From Paramecium sonneborni (Eukaryota; Ciliophora; Oligohymenophorea; Peniculida; Parameciidae): a stretch of DNA of 64,000 nt. Below are positions 34,547 through 48,000 of the stretch, in pieces. Position 1 is the first letter of the stretch; every line of letters starts with the position of its first letter. The notes beneath the pieces are model-generated. The model had not been told where the DNA came from. It searched no databases and saw nothing but the letters and a program-made list of their open reading frames with translations. The DNA lies in contig CAJJDN010000034.1 in the NCBI GenBank assembly GCA_905182985.1, positions 304,006-368,005 of the forward strand, in the 5' to 3' direction. Both the position numbers and the translations under genes were made by a program.

Positions 34547-37500
34547 ATGGATTCTCATTCATATAACAATGAAACAGCAATTAAAAAATGGGGTCTCGTA
34601 ACAGTAAGACCTCCTGCTCATTAAATGAATGGTACATCTAAAATAATTATATATTAGACAGATCAATAGTATCTAATGTTCCAGATCTGGCTGTACCTGA
34701 CAATTAGATTACAACATCAAAGTATTCCTCGATAATTACTTTTATACCATTAAATTTGATGGAGTAATTTTCAAAGTTAGCAAATGTTTACTTTTTGATT
34801 ATTGCAATAATGCAGATGATTTCAACAATTAGCATAACAAATGGCTAACCTGTGATTATGGGTCCATTATCAATAGTTGTTTGCATTTCAATGATTAAAG
34901 ATTTTATCGAAGATTATCAGAGAAGGAGATCAGATGAAGCTGAAAATGCTCGTAAAACATATTTAATTCGAACAAATGAACCTCCAAGAGAAGCTTAATG
35001 GAGAGAGTTAAGAATAGGAGATTTAATTAAAGTTTAAAAAGATGAATAAATACCTGCAGATATCTTATTAATGTAGACATCAGATAAAAAAGGAAATGCA
35101 TTTATTGAAACTAAAAATTTAGATGGTGAAACTAATTTGAAATGTAAAAATATTCAAAAAAATCTAAAATAACTGTAAGAACAAAGCGAAGATTCATTAT
35201 TGGCTTTGAGAATGACTATAAAATATGAAAGACCAAATCCGTATTTGTATTAATTCACTGGATCTGCTGAAATCAATAATTAATAAATTCCTTTAAGCGA
35301 GAAGAATTTCATATTACGAGGTTGTGTTTTAAGAAATGTAAATTTTATATATGGTGTGGTTTGTTACAATGGTCATGATTCAAAGATTATGCTTAATTCA
35401 GTAAAGGCAATACCAAAGAGAAGTCATTTAGAGAGAACAATGAATTTGTTCATAATAGTAATATTTTTATTATAAGTAAAAATACAGTATAATAAGTTTT
35501 TAGATGATTATGTGTTGCTTTGGTGGATTTTTAAATTCTTAATGGCAATAGATTCATAATTCTGAATTATCATATTTAGATATATTAAATACAGATCCTG
35601 AACATAATTTTGTGAAAAATTTATTTGTAAGTATTAAAAATAAAATTTTAGATAAAATGGGGGAATTGGATTTTGATTTTTACAAATTTTGTTCCAATAT
35701 CATTGCTTGTTTCTTTAGAGATGGTAAAATATTTTTAAGGAATGTTGATAACAATAGATTAAGGTACATACTCAGCTGAATATGACATAAAGACAACAGT
35801 ATAGTCTTCAAATTTGAATGAAGAACTTGGTTAGGTTGATTACATATTTTCAGATAAGACAGGAACATTGACAAAGAATTAGATGGATTTCAAATGTTTA
35901 ACAGTGAATAAGAAATCATATGGAAAGGAAGTAACATTAAATAATGAAGAAATATCAAAATTGGCATAAGTAACGAATGTAGATTTCAGAGATAAAGCAT
36001 TCTTTAATGATTTAAATTAAACTCCAGGAAAGGGACCATTACACGAATTTTTATTATGTTTATCTTTATGTCACACAATAGTAACTGAGAATAAAAATGG
36101 TTAATTACTTTATTAAGCATCATCTCCAGATGAATTAGCACTAGTAAATTTTGCTAGATTTTGTGGATATACATTTGAAGGTTTGGATGCTTCAAATAGC
36201 ATGGTTGTCAATATAAAAGGTGACAATAAAATTTATTAATTGTTACATGTATTGGAATTCAACAGTACTAGAAAGAGGGTTTCAGTAATTGTTTAAGACT
36301 AATAAAATTAAATCATATTATATACAAAGGGTGCTGATTCAGTGATTGAACCTTTAATGAAACCAGTTGTACCTTAACTTAAAGAGAAGACATGGAATGA
36401 TTTATAAGAATTTGCATCCATTGGTTTAAGAACTCTTTTGCTGACAAGGAGAATTCTACCTTTATAAACTTATAAAGATTGGGAAAAGACTTATTTATAA
36501 GCATGTTCTGCTATATAAAACAGAGATAATTTAATGATGGAAGCTTAAGCTAAAATAGAATAAGAACTAGAACTTATAGGAGGTACAGCAATTGAAGATA
36601 AGTTACAAGAAGATGTTGGCCCTACTATTTAATATTTAAAAGATGCAGGCATTAAAGTATGGGTACTTACAGGAGATAAAATAGAAACAGCAATAAATAT
36701 TGGTTATTCTTGTTAATTATTAAATGACTCATTATAGTAAATAATAGTTGATGCAAATAATGAGTAAAGTGTTAATAATGAATTAGAAAAGGCTCTTTAA
36801 AAAAGTTAAAATAATAATAAGAATGCATTAGTAATATCTGGCAATGCTTTGATAATAGCAATGAAACCAGAATATTCAAGAAAAGTAATGGAAATAGCTG
36901 AAAGATGTGAAGCTGTTGTAGCTTGTAGAGTTTCACCAAAATAAAAATAAGAAGTAGTTTCATTAGTTAGAAGCAATAAACCTAATGTTACTACTTTAGC
37001 TATAGGAGATGGTGCAAATGATGTTAATATGATTACAGCTGCTCATATTGGAATTGGAATCAAAGGAGTAGAAGGATAATAAGCTGCTAGAGCTTCTGAT
37101 TATGCTGTTGGGGAATTCAGAATACTTAAAAGATTGACACTTTATCATGGTAGAGAAAGCTATAGAAAAAATTCAACTCTTGTTAATTACAATTTCTATA
37201 AAAATATGCTTTTAGTCTTACCCTAATATTGGTGGGCCTTAAACAATGGGTTTTCAGCTGTTATGTTTTATGATTAGTTGCTTTATTAAAGCTACAATTT
37301 ATTTTTTACTAGTCTTCCTATTGTTTTGTATGCCATTTTCGATGAAGAATTCTCGGGAGATATTCTAAGTTCAAGTAAACATATCTTTCAATAATAGATC
37401 CTAGTCTTTATGATATTGGTATCAAACACAAACTCTTTAATGTTAAAATATTTTTATTTTGGATTATTAATGGCACAATCTAAGCTGGCATTTTGTCATA

Positions 37501-38063
37501 CTTAACATTTCAAACTTTTGAAGCGTCCTCTATATATAACGGAATGATGGCTGGCTTATGGACTACTGGTGCCATTGTTTTAGGCTATTCAGTATTAAAT
37601 AGTAACATTAAAGTAACCAATACTATTTCCACATTAGATTATCTTATTTAGTAATACTTATTCTATAGGAGTCGTCTTTGCGCTTTTAGGATCTGTACTC
37701 TTTTATCTCTTTTTATTTTTCATCGTTTCAGAAAAAATGCCTAAATCTGATATGTCAAACAGTCAAGGTGCCACTTTCATTCATTTCAGATTTTACTTCA
37801 TTTCACTCCTTGTCGTTGGAGCTACCTCCATTTTAGATTTAGCTCTTACTAAATTTACTTAGTGGTCTTAGTATGCTTAAATTGGAATCTAACATGATAA
37901 AGTTTTTATGCTAATTTAAAAATAGCACATTGAATTACAAGATGAACAATAAATGCATTAACCATCACCTAATACGCAATTTTAATTGAATAACTCCTAA
38001 GTTCCAAAAAGTCCAATCAAACGAGGTTACACTGGTTTTGCATTTTCTTAAGAGGAACATTGA
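34547..38063 (+). CDS. P4-type ATPase, aminophospholipid flippase
   Basis: The product is 1129 aa with five introns (34632-34657, 35476-35503, 35627-35651, 37375-37397, 37613-37637). Signature motifs: LDGETNLK in the actuator domain, [14 protein letters not shown] with the phosphorylated Asp at about D410, KGADSVIEP in the nucleotide domain, [16 protein letters not shown] and [14 protein letters not shown] at the hinge. An N-terminal segment [19 protein letters not shown] and a C-terminal set of hydrophobic helices give the usual ten-span plan. P4-ATPases move phospholipids from the outer to the cytosolic leaflet, normally with a CDC50 partner, which is not in this window. The C-terminal tail is Gln-rich, as is common in this genome. 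Confidence 0.96.
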
Positions 38064-38497
38064 TATTCAAATAAATGTTTTATTTTATAAAATTTAATTA
38101 TTCTTTATCATTCTAAAATCTCTTTCCACTAGAGAGTAAAAGAATTTTTAACATATTTAGAAGACCACTATTTTTTAAATAATTATCAATGCTATTTTGG
38201 CCTTTCTTTTAGTCTGATAACCTTGGGTTATTTAATTTGTTTAATAATCAAAAGAACAATTGAATAAACTTTCATCTGAAGTTTATTTTATACGTTTCAA
38301 TGAGTTTCCATTATAATTCTGTTAATTTATTTAAAGGATTTTGGATAATAATAAACTTATTCAAAAATTGCCTGGCAAAAGGCTAAAATTTATCCAGTTA
38401 TTTAAAATTGAAAACACTCTAAAAAAATGAAAATTTTTAATAACATAAATAATTTATATAAAATAAGCATCCATAACAAAATAAATTATCTAAAAAT
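38064..38497. other. Convergent intergenic region, no clear gene
   Basis: 434 bp between the stop of the P4-ATPase and the stop of the repeat kinase. A plus-strand piece reading RIFNIFRRPLFFKQLSMLFW is open for about 40 codons but has no start or family. I leave it unassigned. Confidence 0.3.
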
Positions 38498-41400
38498 TCA
38501 ACTAAATTGTTCTTGATTAGAATAAGACTTAACTAATATTATTTTATTATTTGTTTATGAGTATTATTACGGTTTATATGAGTTTGTGCTAGATGAAACA
38601 AGTGTTATTTTATTATTTGTTTATGGTTACTATTATAATTATGTTTATGGATCATATTAAGAGTTTGCAATAAATTAAAGTTATGGTGTGTAAATTTCTT
38701 AATTTGAGTAATTATTTGATATTAATTAATTGTTTGATGTTGATTAATTATTTTATGAGTTTGTGCTAGATGAAACAAGTATTATTTTATTATTTGTTTA
38801 TGGTTACTATTATAATTATGTTTATGGATCATATTAAGAGTTTGCAATAAATTAAAGATGTGGTGTGTAAATTTCTTAATTTGAGTAATTATTTGAAATT
38901 AATTAATTGTTTGATGTTGATTAATTATTTTATGAATTTGATTTTGCTTATGGTTACTATTATAATTATGTTTATGTATGATATAAAGAGCTTGAATTCG
39001 ATTAAAATTATGGTGTGAAAATTTCTTAATTTGAGTAATTATTTGATATTAATTAATTGTTTGATGTTGATTAATTATTTTATGAGTTTGTGCTAGATGA
39101 AACAAGTGTTATTTTATTATTTGTTTATGGTTACTATTATAATTATGTTTATGGATCATATTAAGAGTTTGCAATAAATTAAAGTTATGGTGTGTAAATT
39201 TCTTAATTTGAGTAATTATTTGATATTAATTAATTGTTTGATGTTGATTAATTATTTTATGAGTTTGTGCTAGATGAAACAAGTGTTATTTTATTATTTG
39301 TTTATGGTTACTATTATAATTATGTTTATGGATCATATTAAGAGTTTGCAATAAATTAAAGTTATGGTGTGTAAATTTCTTAATTTGAGTAATTATTTGA
39401 TATTAATTAATTGTTTGATGTTGATTAATTATTTTATGAGTTTGTGCTAGATGAAACAAGTGTTATTTTATTATTTGTTTATGGTTACTATTATAATTAT
39501 GTTTATGGATCATATTAAGAGTTTGCAATAAATTAAAGTTATGGTGTGTAAATTTCTTAATTTGAGTAATTATTTGATATTAATTAATTGTTTGATGTTG
39601 ATTAATTATTTTATGAGTTTGTGCTAGATGAAACAAGTATTATTTTATTATTTGTTTATGGTTACTATTATAATTATGTTTATGGATCATATTAAGAGTT
39701 TGCAATAAATTAAAGATGTGGTGTGTAAATTTCTTAATTTGAGTAATTATTTGAAATTAATTAATTGTTTGATGTTGATTAATTATTTTATGAATTTGAT
39801 TTTGCTTATGGTTACTATTATAATTATGTTTATGTATGATATAAAGAGCTTGAATTCGATTAAAATTATGGTGTGAAAATTTCTTAATTTGAGTAATTAT
39901 TTGATGTTGATTAAATATTTTATGAATTTGATTTTGCTTATGGTTACTATTATAATTATGTTTATGTATGATATAAAGAGCTTGAATTCGATTAAAATTA
40001 TGGTGTGAAAATTTCTTAATTTGAGTAATTATTATTTGATGTTGATTAATTATTTTATGAATTTGATTTTGCTTATGGTTGCTATTATAATTATGTTTAT
40101 GTATGATATAAAGAGCTTGAATTCGATTAAAATTATGGTGTGAAAATTTCTTAATTTGAGTAATTATTATTTGATGTTGATTAATTATTTTATTAATTTG
40201 TGCTAGATGAAACAAGTATTATTTTATTATTTGTTTATGGTTACTATTATAATTATGTTTATGTATGATATAAAGAGCTTGAATTCAATTAAAATTATGG
40301 CGTGAAAATTTCTTAATTTGAGTAGTTATTTGACGTTGATTAATTATTTTATTATAGATATGTATTCGTATTAATTTAATTATTTTACTATAAATTTTAA
40401 TTTTTCTGTGAGTGATCAGATTAACTCTAAAAATTTCCACCTGAAGTTTGTTAATTTGGTCTAGATGAAACAAGTATTATTTTTCTATTATTCTAGTTGT
40501 ACTCTTATTCATGTTCTTATTAAGTTTAAGAATGTTTTTTTAATTCACCAGAAAGATTTGTTGAAAAAGGTACAAGGTTAAAATTATTTGATTAATCCTT
40601 TGGAGTAAAACTATTATTTGGATTTGATGGGGTATTTTGATGTCTAACAATGGCTTATTGATTTTCAAAATGATTAACCGAATTTTTGGAAAACCAATTT
40701 AGTTTCATTTTGGTATTTAATTACAATGAGTAAATTTTGTCATATATCTCTTCAATTTCAGGTCGTTCTTCAGGATTTCTTTTTAAACACTAAGCTATGA
40801 CATCTAGAAAAGTTTCATCATATTTTGTATGTGCAAGTGCTTTTGCAATACTTTGTCTACTATAGTAACTTTCGTGTTCTTCTAATGTCAACTATCTAGG
40901 TCCTGAAAATTCATTTCCAATATATTAGTACTTATTCGCAATTCTTAATATTATAAGACCAAACTAAAAGTTATCATATTTAAAAGATGAAGTTGTTTCT
41001 GGAGGGTCATATTTAAGTGTATTGCAAACATTTTATTCTGTCATATTCTATCCCATTTGCCCATCTAATAATTTAGAGCGATCCAAGTCAGCAATATATA
41101 TATAACCTTTTTTAAGGTCATCATAATCTAAAAACAAATTCTCGGGTTTGAGGTCTCGATGAAGAATTTTTTATTGTTTTAGCGATTTTAGAGCTTGATA
41201 TAAATTGATAATTACCTAGTGCAAATCGTTTTGCTATTAAGAGTACATCTTTTATTGTCTATTCTTCATTTCTCTTTACTTAACACCATTTTTTCATAAA
41301 ATCTGCTAAAGTTCCAACAAATTATTTTTGCAAAATGAAAGAGTAATCAAAAATTCTAATATAGGCAAAACATGAAGCAACATATTCTGCTTCTTAACAT

Positions 41401-42133
41401 TATTCCATTAGTTCTATTTCTCTTTAAATTTAATTTAAAATTTAGTTTTTCAATTCTTCTTAGTGAAATCTGGAGGATTTGTAAACTATCTTATCACAAA
41501 GTTTTGAATAAACACTTTTTAAACATTCAGGTGTATCAAAACCCTTTACTACCGAATTTCCAAATTCACATATAGGTTTAAGGTCAATATTTGCATTTTA
41601 TTGACAATTAAGTAGGTATAGTAAGACATTTTCATATGGTGGATTAAGATAATTGATTTTATGAAAATTTCCATTCTTCTCTAATAAATACTCAATTATT
41701 GGTTGGAAGACCTTTTGTTCCAAATGACTATTGATATCTGGTATAAGATTAGAAAAGTATTTTTTGGCAAATGTTTCGAAAATTTAAAAAGGTTTTTATT
41801 AAGTTTAAGTATTAAAAAAATCGTATTCTATTAAAGAAATATATAGAATTCCCTTTAAATAATATAATTGTGATATATTATTTAATGGCCAATTGCTTCC
41901 CCTCTTTTCAAACTCAGCGTATGCTTTAAATAAGAAATATACTTACTTAAAGCTAATTGTAATAAAATTCTATACACATCTTTTTTTAAATTATCTTCGC
42001 TCAGCTTGTGTGCTTAAAGGTCTGGGAATATTAAAATTTTCTCATTCCTTTCCTCATAATAATTCCTTGGATGGAGAATATTTAAAAATTTTAGCTATCT
42101 CAACTTTCTGAAATCGTCCTTCGAAATTTTCAT
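38498..42133 (-). CDS. Divergent protein kinase with a large tandem-repeat C-terminal region
   Basis: The product is 1196 aa; introns of 23 and 22 nt close the frame. The N-terminal 230 residues are unique and helical (VFQPIIEYLLEKNGNFHKIN). The kinase follows: [38 protein letters not shown], then IADLDRSKLLDG, where DLD replaces DFG, and YDNFQFGLIILRIANKYQYI. After about residue 550 the chain becomes Gln/Asn/Ser-rich, and from about 40353 down to 38580 it is an array of near-identical units, the long form being 59 codons (YSNQEIYTPQLQFIANSQYD then PQTQLQQQPQTNNKITLVSS). The final exon ends SYSNQEQFS. HRD is intact, but the altered metal motif makes activity uncertain. It is a paralogue of the kinase at 27357-28582. 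Confidence 0.82.
38580..40353 (-). repeat. In-frame coding tandem repeat array, units of 177, 150, 135 and 132 bp
   Basis: Successive unit starts (the gagtttgtgctag or gaatttgattttgc landmark on the plus strand) lie at 38580, 38757, 38934, 39084, 39261, 39438, 39615, 39792, 39924, 40059 and 40194. Every spacing is a multiple of three (59, 50, 45 or 44 codons), so the kinase frame is kept. Long units differ at only a few bases. The block 38757-39083 closely matches the block 39615-39923, pointing to duplication of a multi-unit segment. The array should be prone to length change and to assembly collapse. Confidence 0.92.
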
Positions 42134-42775
42134 ATTTTATATGTGTAAGGATATGAAATTTTCTTAATCATAACAACTTTAGTCTAATAATCTCACTCTA
42201 TTTATTTATATTCCTCTTGAGAATTCTATACTCGAGATAATTTAGTATTCGCTGTGCATTTTTAATATAAAAAATATTTTTCTAAAAGAAAATAGAGAAG
42301 CTTAAAAATTAATTATTTAATTTGTCTGAAAAAACAATTAATAAGTTAAACCACACCTAATCTTATGATAAAAAATATTTTTGGAAAATAGAAAAATATA
42401 TTCAGATCTTGGAAAAATATTAAAATTAGTTTATAATTTTTAATTTCGAGCTTAAAAAATTCATCTAAAATTTTTTTTCATTAGCTATTCTTATTGAAAC
42501 TTTAAACAAAATGTCATTTTAAAAATTTTACATAATTGAAGTTAACTTTTTTGTTTTCTTCAGATTTTCCTGATTTTATTTAAATAAATTCATGAAACTT
42601 GAAACTATAATCTTAAATTTATACATTTTAGAGTATATATTCACATTTTTTTTAATTAATGGTTATTGTAAAACTTACATTATTCAATTTTTATAAAAAG
42701 CTTTCTTAAAATCTAATAGAATTTTATTAAACTATATATAATTTAAATTAGAATACTTTTTTTCATTGAATTCAA
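42134..42775. other. AT-rich spacer, nothing recognised
   Basis: 642 bp upstream of the repeat kinase (minus) and the kinase relic (plus). No gene-like frame was found. It would hold the kinase promoter. Confidence 0.35.
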
Positions 42776-44028
42776 ATGGCATCACTAAGTTAAAATTACT
42801 AGACGAAGCATATAATAGTATAAGCTTAAGAAAAAATAACATAAAGAGTTTAATAGATGAATAACGAGGATCAAACTCAATATATATAAATTCAAATCAA
42901 AAATATGAATTTACTTGAATTGAAATTTATTAATCTTTTGTTTTTTAGGTTTTTGAACATTTTACTAATTGTTGATTATTAATTTTTTTAAAATCGGGAA
43001 AGAATTTTTCTTTACAAAGATTATTTTGAATTCATAAAGTTATTTTAGCAGTTAATTACTTAGATAATTGAGTTTTTGATAGACTTCCTCTCAAAATCAG
43101 AATGTTTTTCAAAAAACTTTTAGGTTTTTCAACTGAATTTTCGATATTTTTTGGAAAAAGGATAGAATAAAGAAAAATATTTTCGAAGACTTTAGTTTAA
43201 CATAATTAGTTAGACGAATCGATTGCAAAAAGAATACCATTACAATAAGCTTTAAGTAAATTTAGAAATATCCATAGCACATGCGAGCGAGAGAAGAAAT
43301 TATTATTGGCCTTTAATTCAATATAATAATTGTATTACTATAAAGGAATGATGTTCCTTTCTTGAATTGAGTATGATTTTATAAACTGCAATAAAAAGGA
43401 AACTAATTTAGGAACTCTGAAAGATTTCTGACTAATGCTTCGTTAATTTGATATCAGATTTAGATAAAGTCATTTAATAAAATTCCTTTGAATCAACTAT
43501 TTAATTTCTCTTAAAAATAAATGGAAATCTTGATTAGAGGGATTATTTAAAGGGTCCTTATCAAAACTTATTGCAAAATCTATTTTATATTCAAAATTTT
43601 CATACTAGCTATAACATCAATCATTCTTTAGTTAAATATTTTGAAAGACCGGATAATTTTTTTTAGGTATTAAATGATTAATATATAGTTTTCAAAACTT
43701 AACGAAAATAAAATTAATAAGAAATAGTGTAATTAGAAATAAATAGGGAAATTGATTTTTAAAAAAAGTTTCATAAATGCATTTATCTGGCCAATGGACT
43801 TGCTTATTTAAGGGTATTTAAATAAACATTTTTCTTCATGAGAAAATACTATTGTAATCTTTCGAAAAAAATTTGAGTGTTTGGAAAAAAATAAAAATTC
43901 ACAAAAAAATTCATATTTTGATCAATCTACAATCCTCAAAAATCTAAATGATGATTAAATGAAATTGGAACATTAAAGCAATATTTGCAAGTATGATACT
44001 CATGAAACTATTCCAACTTTTAAACATG
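42776..44028 (+). pseudogene. Broken paralogue of the divergent kinases
   Basis: Three open plus-strand pieces lie in order: 42776-43351 (192 codons, MASLSQNYQTKHIIVQ..., hydrophobic and basic), about 43421-43876, and about 43862-44028. The middle one reads QQEIVQLEINREIDFQKKFH then KCIYLANGLAYLRVFKQTFF, matching the REIELME...ACFKYIRI and REIELMEQ...ASCFAYIRIF segments of the kinases at 27.4 and 41 kb. The pieces are in different frames, separated by TGAs that candidate introns do not remove, and no HRD or DFG-equivalent follows. I infer a third family member that has decayed and lost its C-lobe. Confidence 0.55.
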
Positions 44029-45020
44029 ATATTTTTTGATATGTACTTATAATTTTTTAATAAGCAACTAAAGGAAGTATTTTTGGAATGGAAATGCTGG
44101 TTGTAGATTTCTAAATGAGCAAGAGTATAATTATTACAGCTAAGACTTTAATATTCAAAACAATTTTCTTAATGATTGTTTGTAGTCCAAAATACTTTCC
44201 TTGATGTATTTTAATAGATTCTTTTTTAATTAAATTTAGAATTTTACAATTATAAATTTTTATTAATAAATTTTTTTTAAATCAATTTTTAACCTATGCT
44301 ATCATAAGTAATCGTTAACGAATTAGATATAACAAACATTATATCCTTAATAGTTTATAGAAGTTATTGCTAGATGCTTAAAAATGAACCCTACTGATAT
44401 AAAAAGTGTATTAAATAATTAAAAAATGGTAGATTGTATTTTTTGTTGTTGAGTATTTACTTTCTAACAATTTAATATGAAAAATAGGATATTAAAATGT
44501 AATTAATAATTTTTTTAATTTCAATTTCAACTATTACTAACCAATATTTACATTTCTTGGGTTGGTGTTAATTTCAAGTTTCTTTGCAAAAAACAAATAA
44601 ACTTCATAATTAAACATATAAAGATAAAATAATTATATATAATCGTTGTTCTATTAATCTGCACTTTCTTGTATTTTAAGAAAATATCTTTTGAACAAAT
44701 TATAATCTATTTCAAATATTAAGCATATATCTTAATATTTTTACAAGTAAGCATGCGTTTCCATATTATATGAGAGAGTGTAGATTTTTTAGTATTGAAC
44801 TTAAACAAAAATTTGATCAAATCAGTCATCATATCCACTTTGATTAGATTTACTATTAAAATAAGATTGTTAAATTCTATTTTTTACTTTTTAATAAATT
44901 ATAGGTATATAATATTCAATATAATTTTACTAAAAAGATTATTAAATTGATATAAAGCTTAGTGATGATTTATCACAATAATAAACTAAAGTTTATAAGT
45001 CAGACAGATAAAAATACTTA
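44029..45020. other. AT-rich spacer, nothing recognised
   Basis: 992 bp downstream of the IP3R-like gene stop. Both strands show only short low-complexity frames. Confidence 0.35.
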
Positions 45021-48000
45021 TCAATGAAAAGTTTCTGTCATACTAACAGGTTGATTATTGATAATATCAATAATATGTTTCATTCGATCTTAAATTTTCT
45101 CTAAGGAATCATTCATTGCTTTCATCTTAATTTCAATAGCTTCTTAGATTTCATTACCTTTTTATTAATCATCCATTTCTTCCTCAGCAAACCGTGCTCT
45201 AAAATTGAATAAGATATTACCTTTTAATAGGCATCCAACTAATATCCTTAAGATCTATTTTAGATTTTATATACGATTCATTTCCATTATAATCATTTTC
45301 ATCTTTGTGTTTTAAATAAGCATAATAATAAATATAATTCCACATGTAATGTTCTAATACAATATGTTCCTAAAAACCCATGCCTCCCCCTTCATCATTT
45401 TTTTCAAATTTTTCTCTTGTGATACCACATATAAAACATTTCATAGTTTAATCTTTGATTCTTTCTTGGAGTTTTTCTCTCAAAGAACCAAATGTATCAA
45501 TAATAATACCTTATATCATATTGAGCATAATCATCACCAACACAATATTAACAGCGTTATCAAAAACAAAGCGACTAAAATAATTAGAATTAAATTTATG
45601 ATCAACTCCATCATATTCATTTTATGAATAGATTACTCTATCCCAACCATTTTCAACCATATCATAACTTTATGATATTTCTGTAATTGTATCATAATCC
45701 ATTATTGCAACACCTAAAGCACCTGTGAATTTGAATGTTAAATCAAAACTCATAAATACACATTACCACAAAGTACTACATCCCCTTTCACATATTATTT
45801 GATCATTATCTGATAATATTTTACAACTTGTTCCATCTACTATAGGATAATCATTAAAAAATATAACAAATCCAAGAATCCCTACATAGTATTCAATTAC
45901 AGCCAATAATAAAAGTGCTAAACCTATTTCCTATCTTGGACCCCAAATTGCATCCAAAACAGTTTTTAATTGCTCTAATTTCAGAAAATCCATTAAATGA
46001 AATGCAAAAAAAAATGGATGTACTGTTAATCCTACAATTCCAGCAATAATATAGATACAATAATATAATATATCTGAATCTTATAATAAAATTATTAAAC
46101 TTTTTATTCCTCTTATACTAACATCCCCAATCATTTTCATTATTGTTTTTGGCTTTTGATAATCTTCCCAAATATGATCTACTTTTAAAGGTGCTCTTTT
46201 TACTAAAAAGAAAAAAACTATTAAAGAACTAAACACTAACATGGTGATTCCCAATCCTTAAATTAAGATTGGTGTCCACTTAAAATCAGGATATTCCAAT
46301 AATCTAGGATCTTATAATCTTTCGTATATCAAATCACCAGTCAAATCAGAACTACCTTCATTATAAAATGATTATGAGTAGCTTAATAATACAATTAGAT
46401 TAATAACTAATGTTGTTACAAATGCACAATTCTCCCAGAGTTTACCAGATGTTGCAAAAAAAGCAAATATAGGATTTTTAGCAAATACTGAATTCAATTT
46501 TTCTTCATATTCCATTACCTTTATTAGAAAGTTTGCTCTTTCCATCAAATATGTTAATTTTGTCTTACTACTAGTCCTATCAACTTAATCATGAAATTCC
46601 ATTCTTGCACTTTTTGGTAATTTACATATTGGTAATTTTGGAAAATAGATTGTATAAAGCTTTTAATCTCTAATCATATCAATTGAACATGTATTTTATC
46701 TAAAAAATTTTATTGCATTTTTTGTTAACTCTTTTTGTTCTAATTTCTCTTAAAGTAACTTTTCTTATCTCATTTCTTCTTCTGATTTCTATGTCAAACT
46801 TATTTATCCTATTAAGTTTCCTCCCATTTTAGCAATATTTTCTAAACCTGAAAATATATTTGCTATTGCATTATCTTCTTCTTTATCATTATTTTCTGTA
46901 AATTCATTTAATACATCATTCATTTCAGGATCTTCATATAACAATTATTTGGCTTTTTAATTTCCAAGAAATTATTAAATTAATAAAAATATACAAAATC
47001 CATTTTCTATTATAAATTCTTATTCTACTGCAGGTATATCATTTGTAATTTCCTTTTCAGCTCTTTTAAAAATCTCATCTTTATTTATTGCTCCAAATTA
47101 ATTTTTAAATAATTTATAAACCCTTGTTAAATTGTTTGTTAATACACTTAACGGAATAACTCTTACTAATCTAGCAATATCAGAATTTTAAGGTTCACAA
47201 CATTCCAATAAAGATACTAAACAATTTAAACATTTAAATTTTAGTCTAGCCAATTATCCTGGATGAATTGCTAATCTATATTATTTTTCACCATCGTATT
47301 TGAAAAATTCATTTGATTATTCAAAAATTTTTTCATCTTCTGATAAAATTAAGACAACATACTCTAAAAGACTGCTTTTTAGTAATGTTTATTAATTTTA
47401 TTTGCATGGTCCTTGAATTAGTTCTGTAAGAGTTTCAAAACATTATAAAACACTTTCGAAATTTGCTTAGGAAATTTAAAAAGTAGATAGTAGTAAAACA
47501 ATTTAAGAAACTAAATCAAAACTATTTTTCTAGTTACTTTAAGATCTCATATAATTTTAAAGATCTTAATTATGACCTTCACAAAATAACTATATTAACT
47601 TTAAAGCTTTACAAACAAATTTATTTTCTTAATAATTAAGTTTATGAGCTCTACTCATTGATAATATTTAGATATCAAAAATATTTTTAATTTATTTAAA
47701 GAACTTTTCGCATTAAGTGTTTGATAAAAAATACTCATAAGCCGTTTTTTAAACATGTTAATTTCCATTTCTGAGAAGTAAAATCATAAATGACATTATA
47801 GTCCCCATATAAACTGGTTCTAATTCAGATTCACATAACAATACAATCAATATTTAAGTCGCATTCATTCTATTAAATAATAATTATCTTTCGTATAGTT
47901 CGTTTTCTGTATCCTTTAGTATTGCTGATAATACTTTGAGAATAAAGATAATATTTTCTCTACTTGCACCATTTGTTTTCCAAAATTCTAAATAAGTTAA

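Noticed and set aside
38580..40353. CRISPR array or non-coding minisatellite
   Set aside because: The units directly abut, lack repeat-spacer structure, keep a reading frame and belong to a eukaryotic gene.
39757..40473. Minus-strand ORFs rich in His, Ile and Lys (repeated HKHNYNSNH pattern)
   Set aside because: They are the wrong frame of the repeat array. The frame continuous with the kinase domain reads the same DNA as Gln/Asn/Ser-rich peptide using TAA/TAG as Gln.
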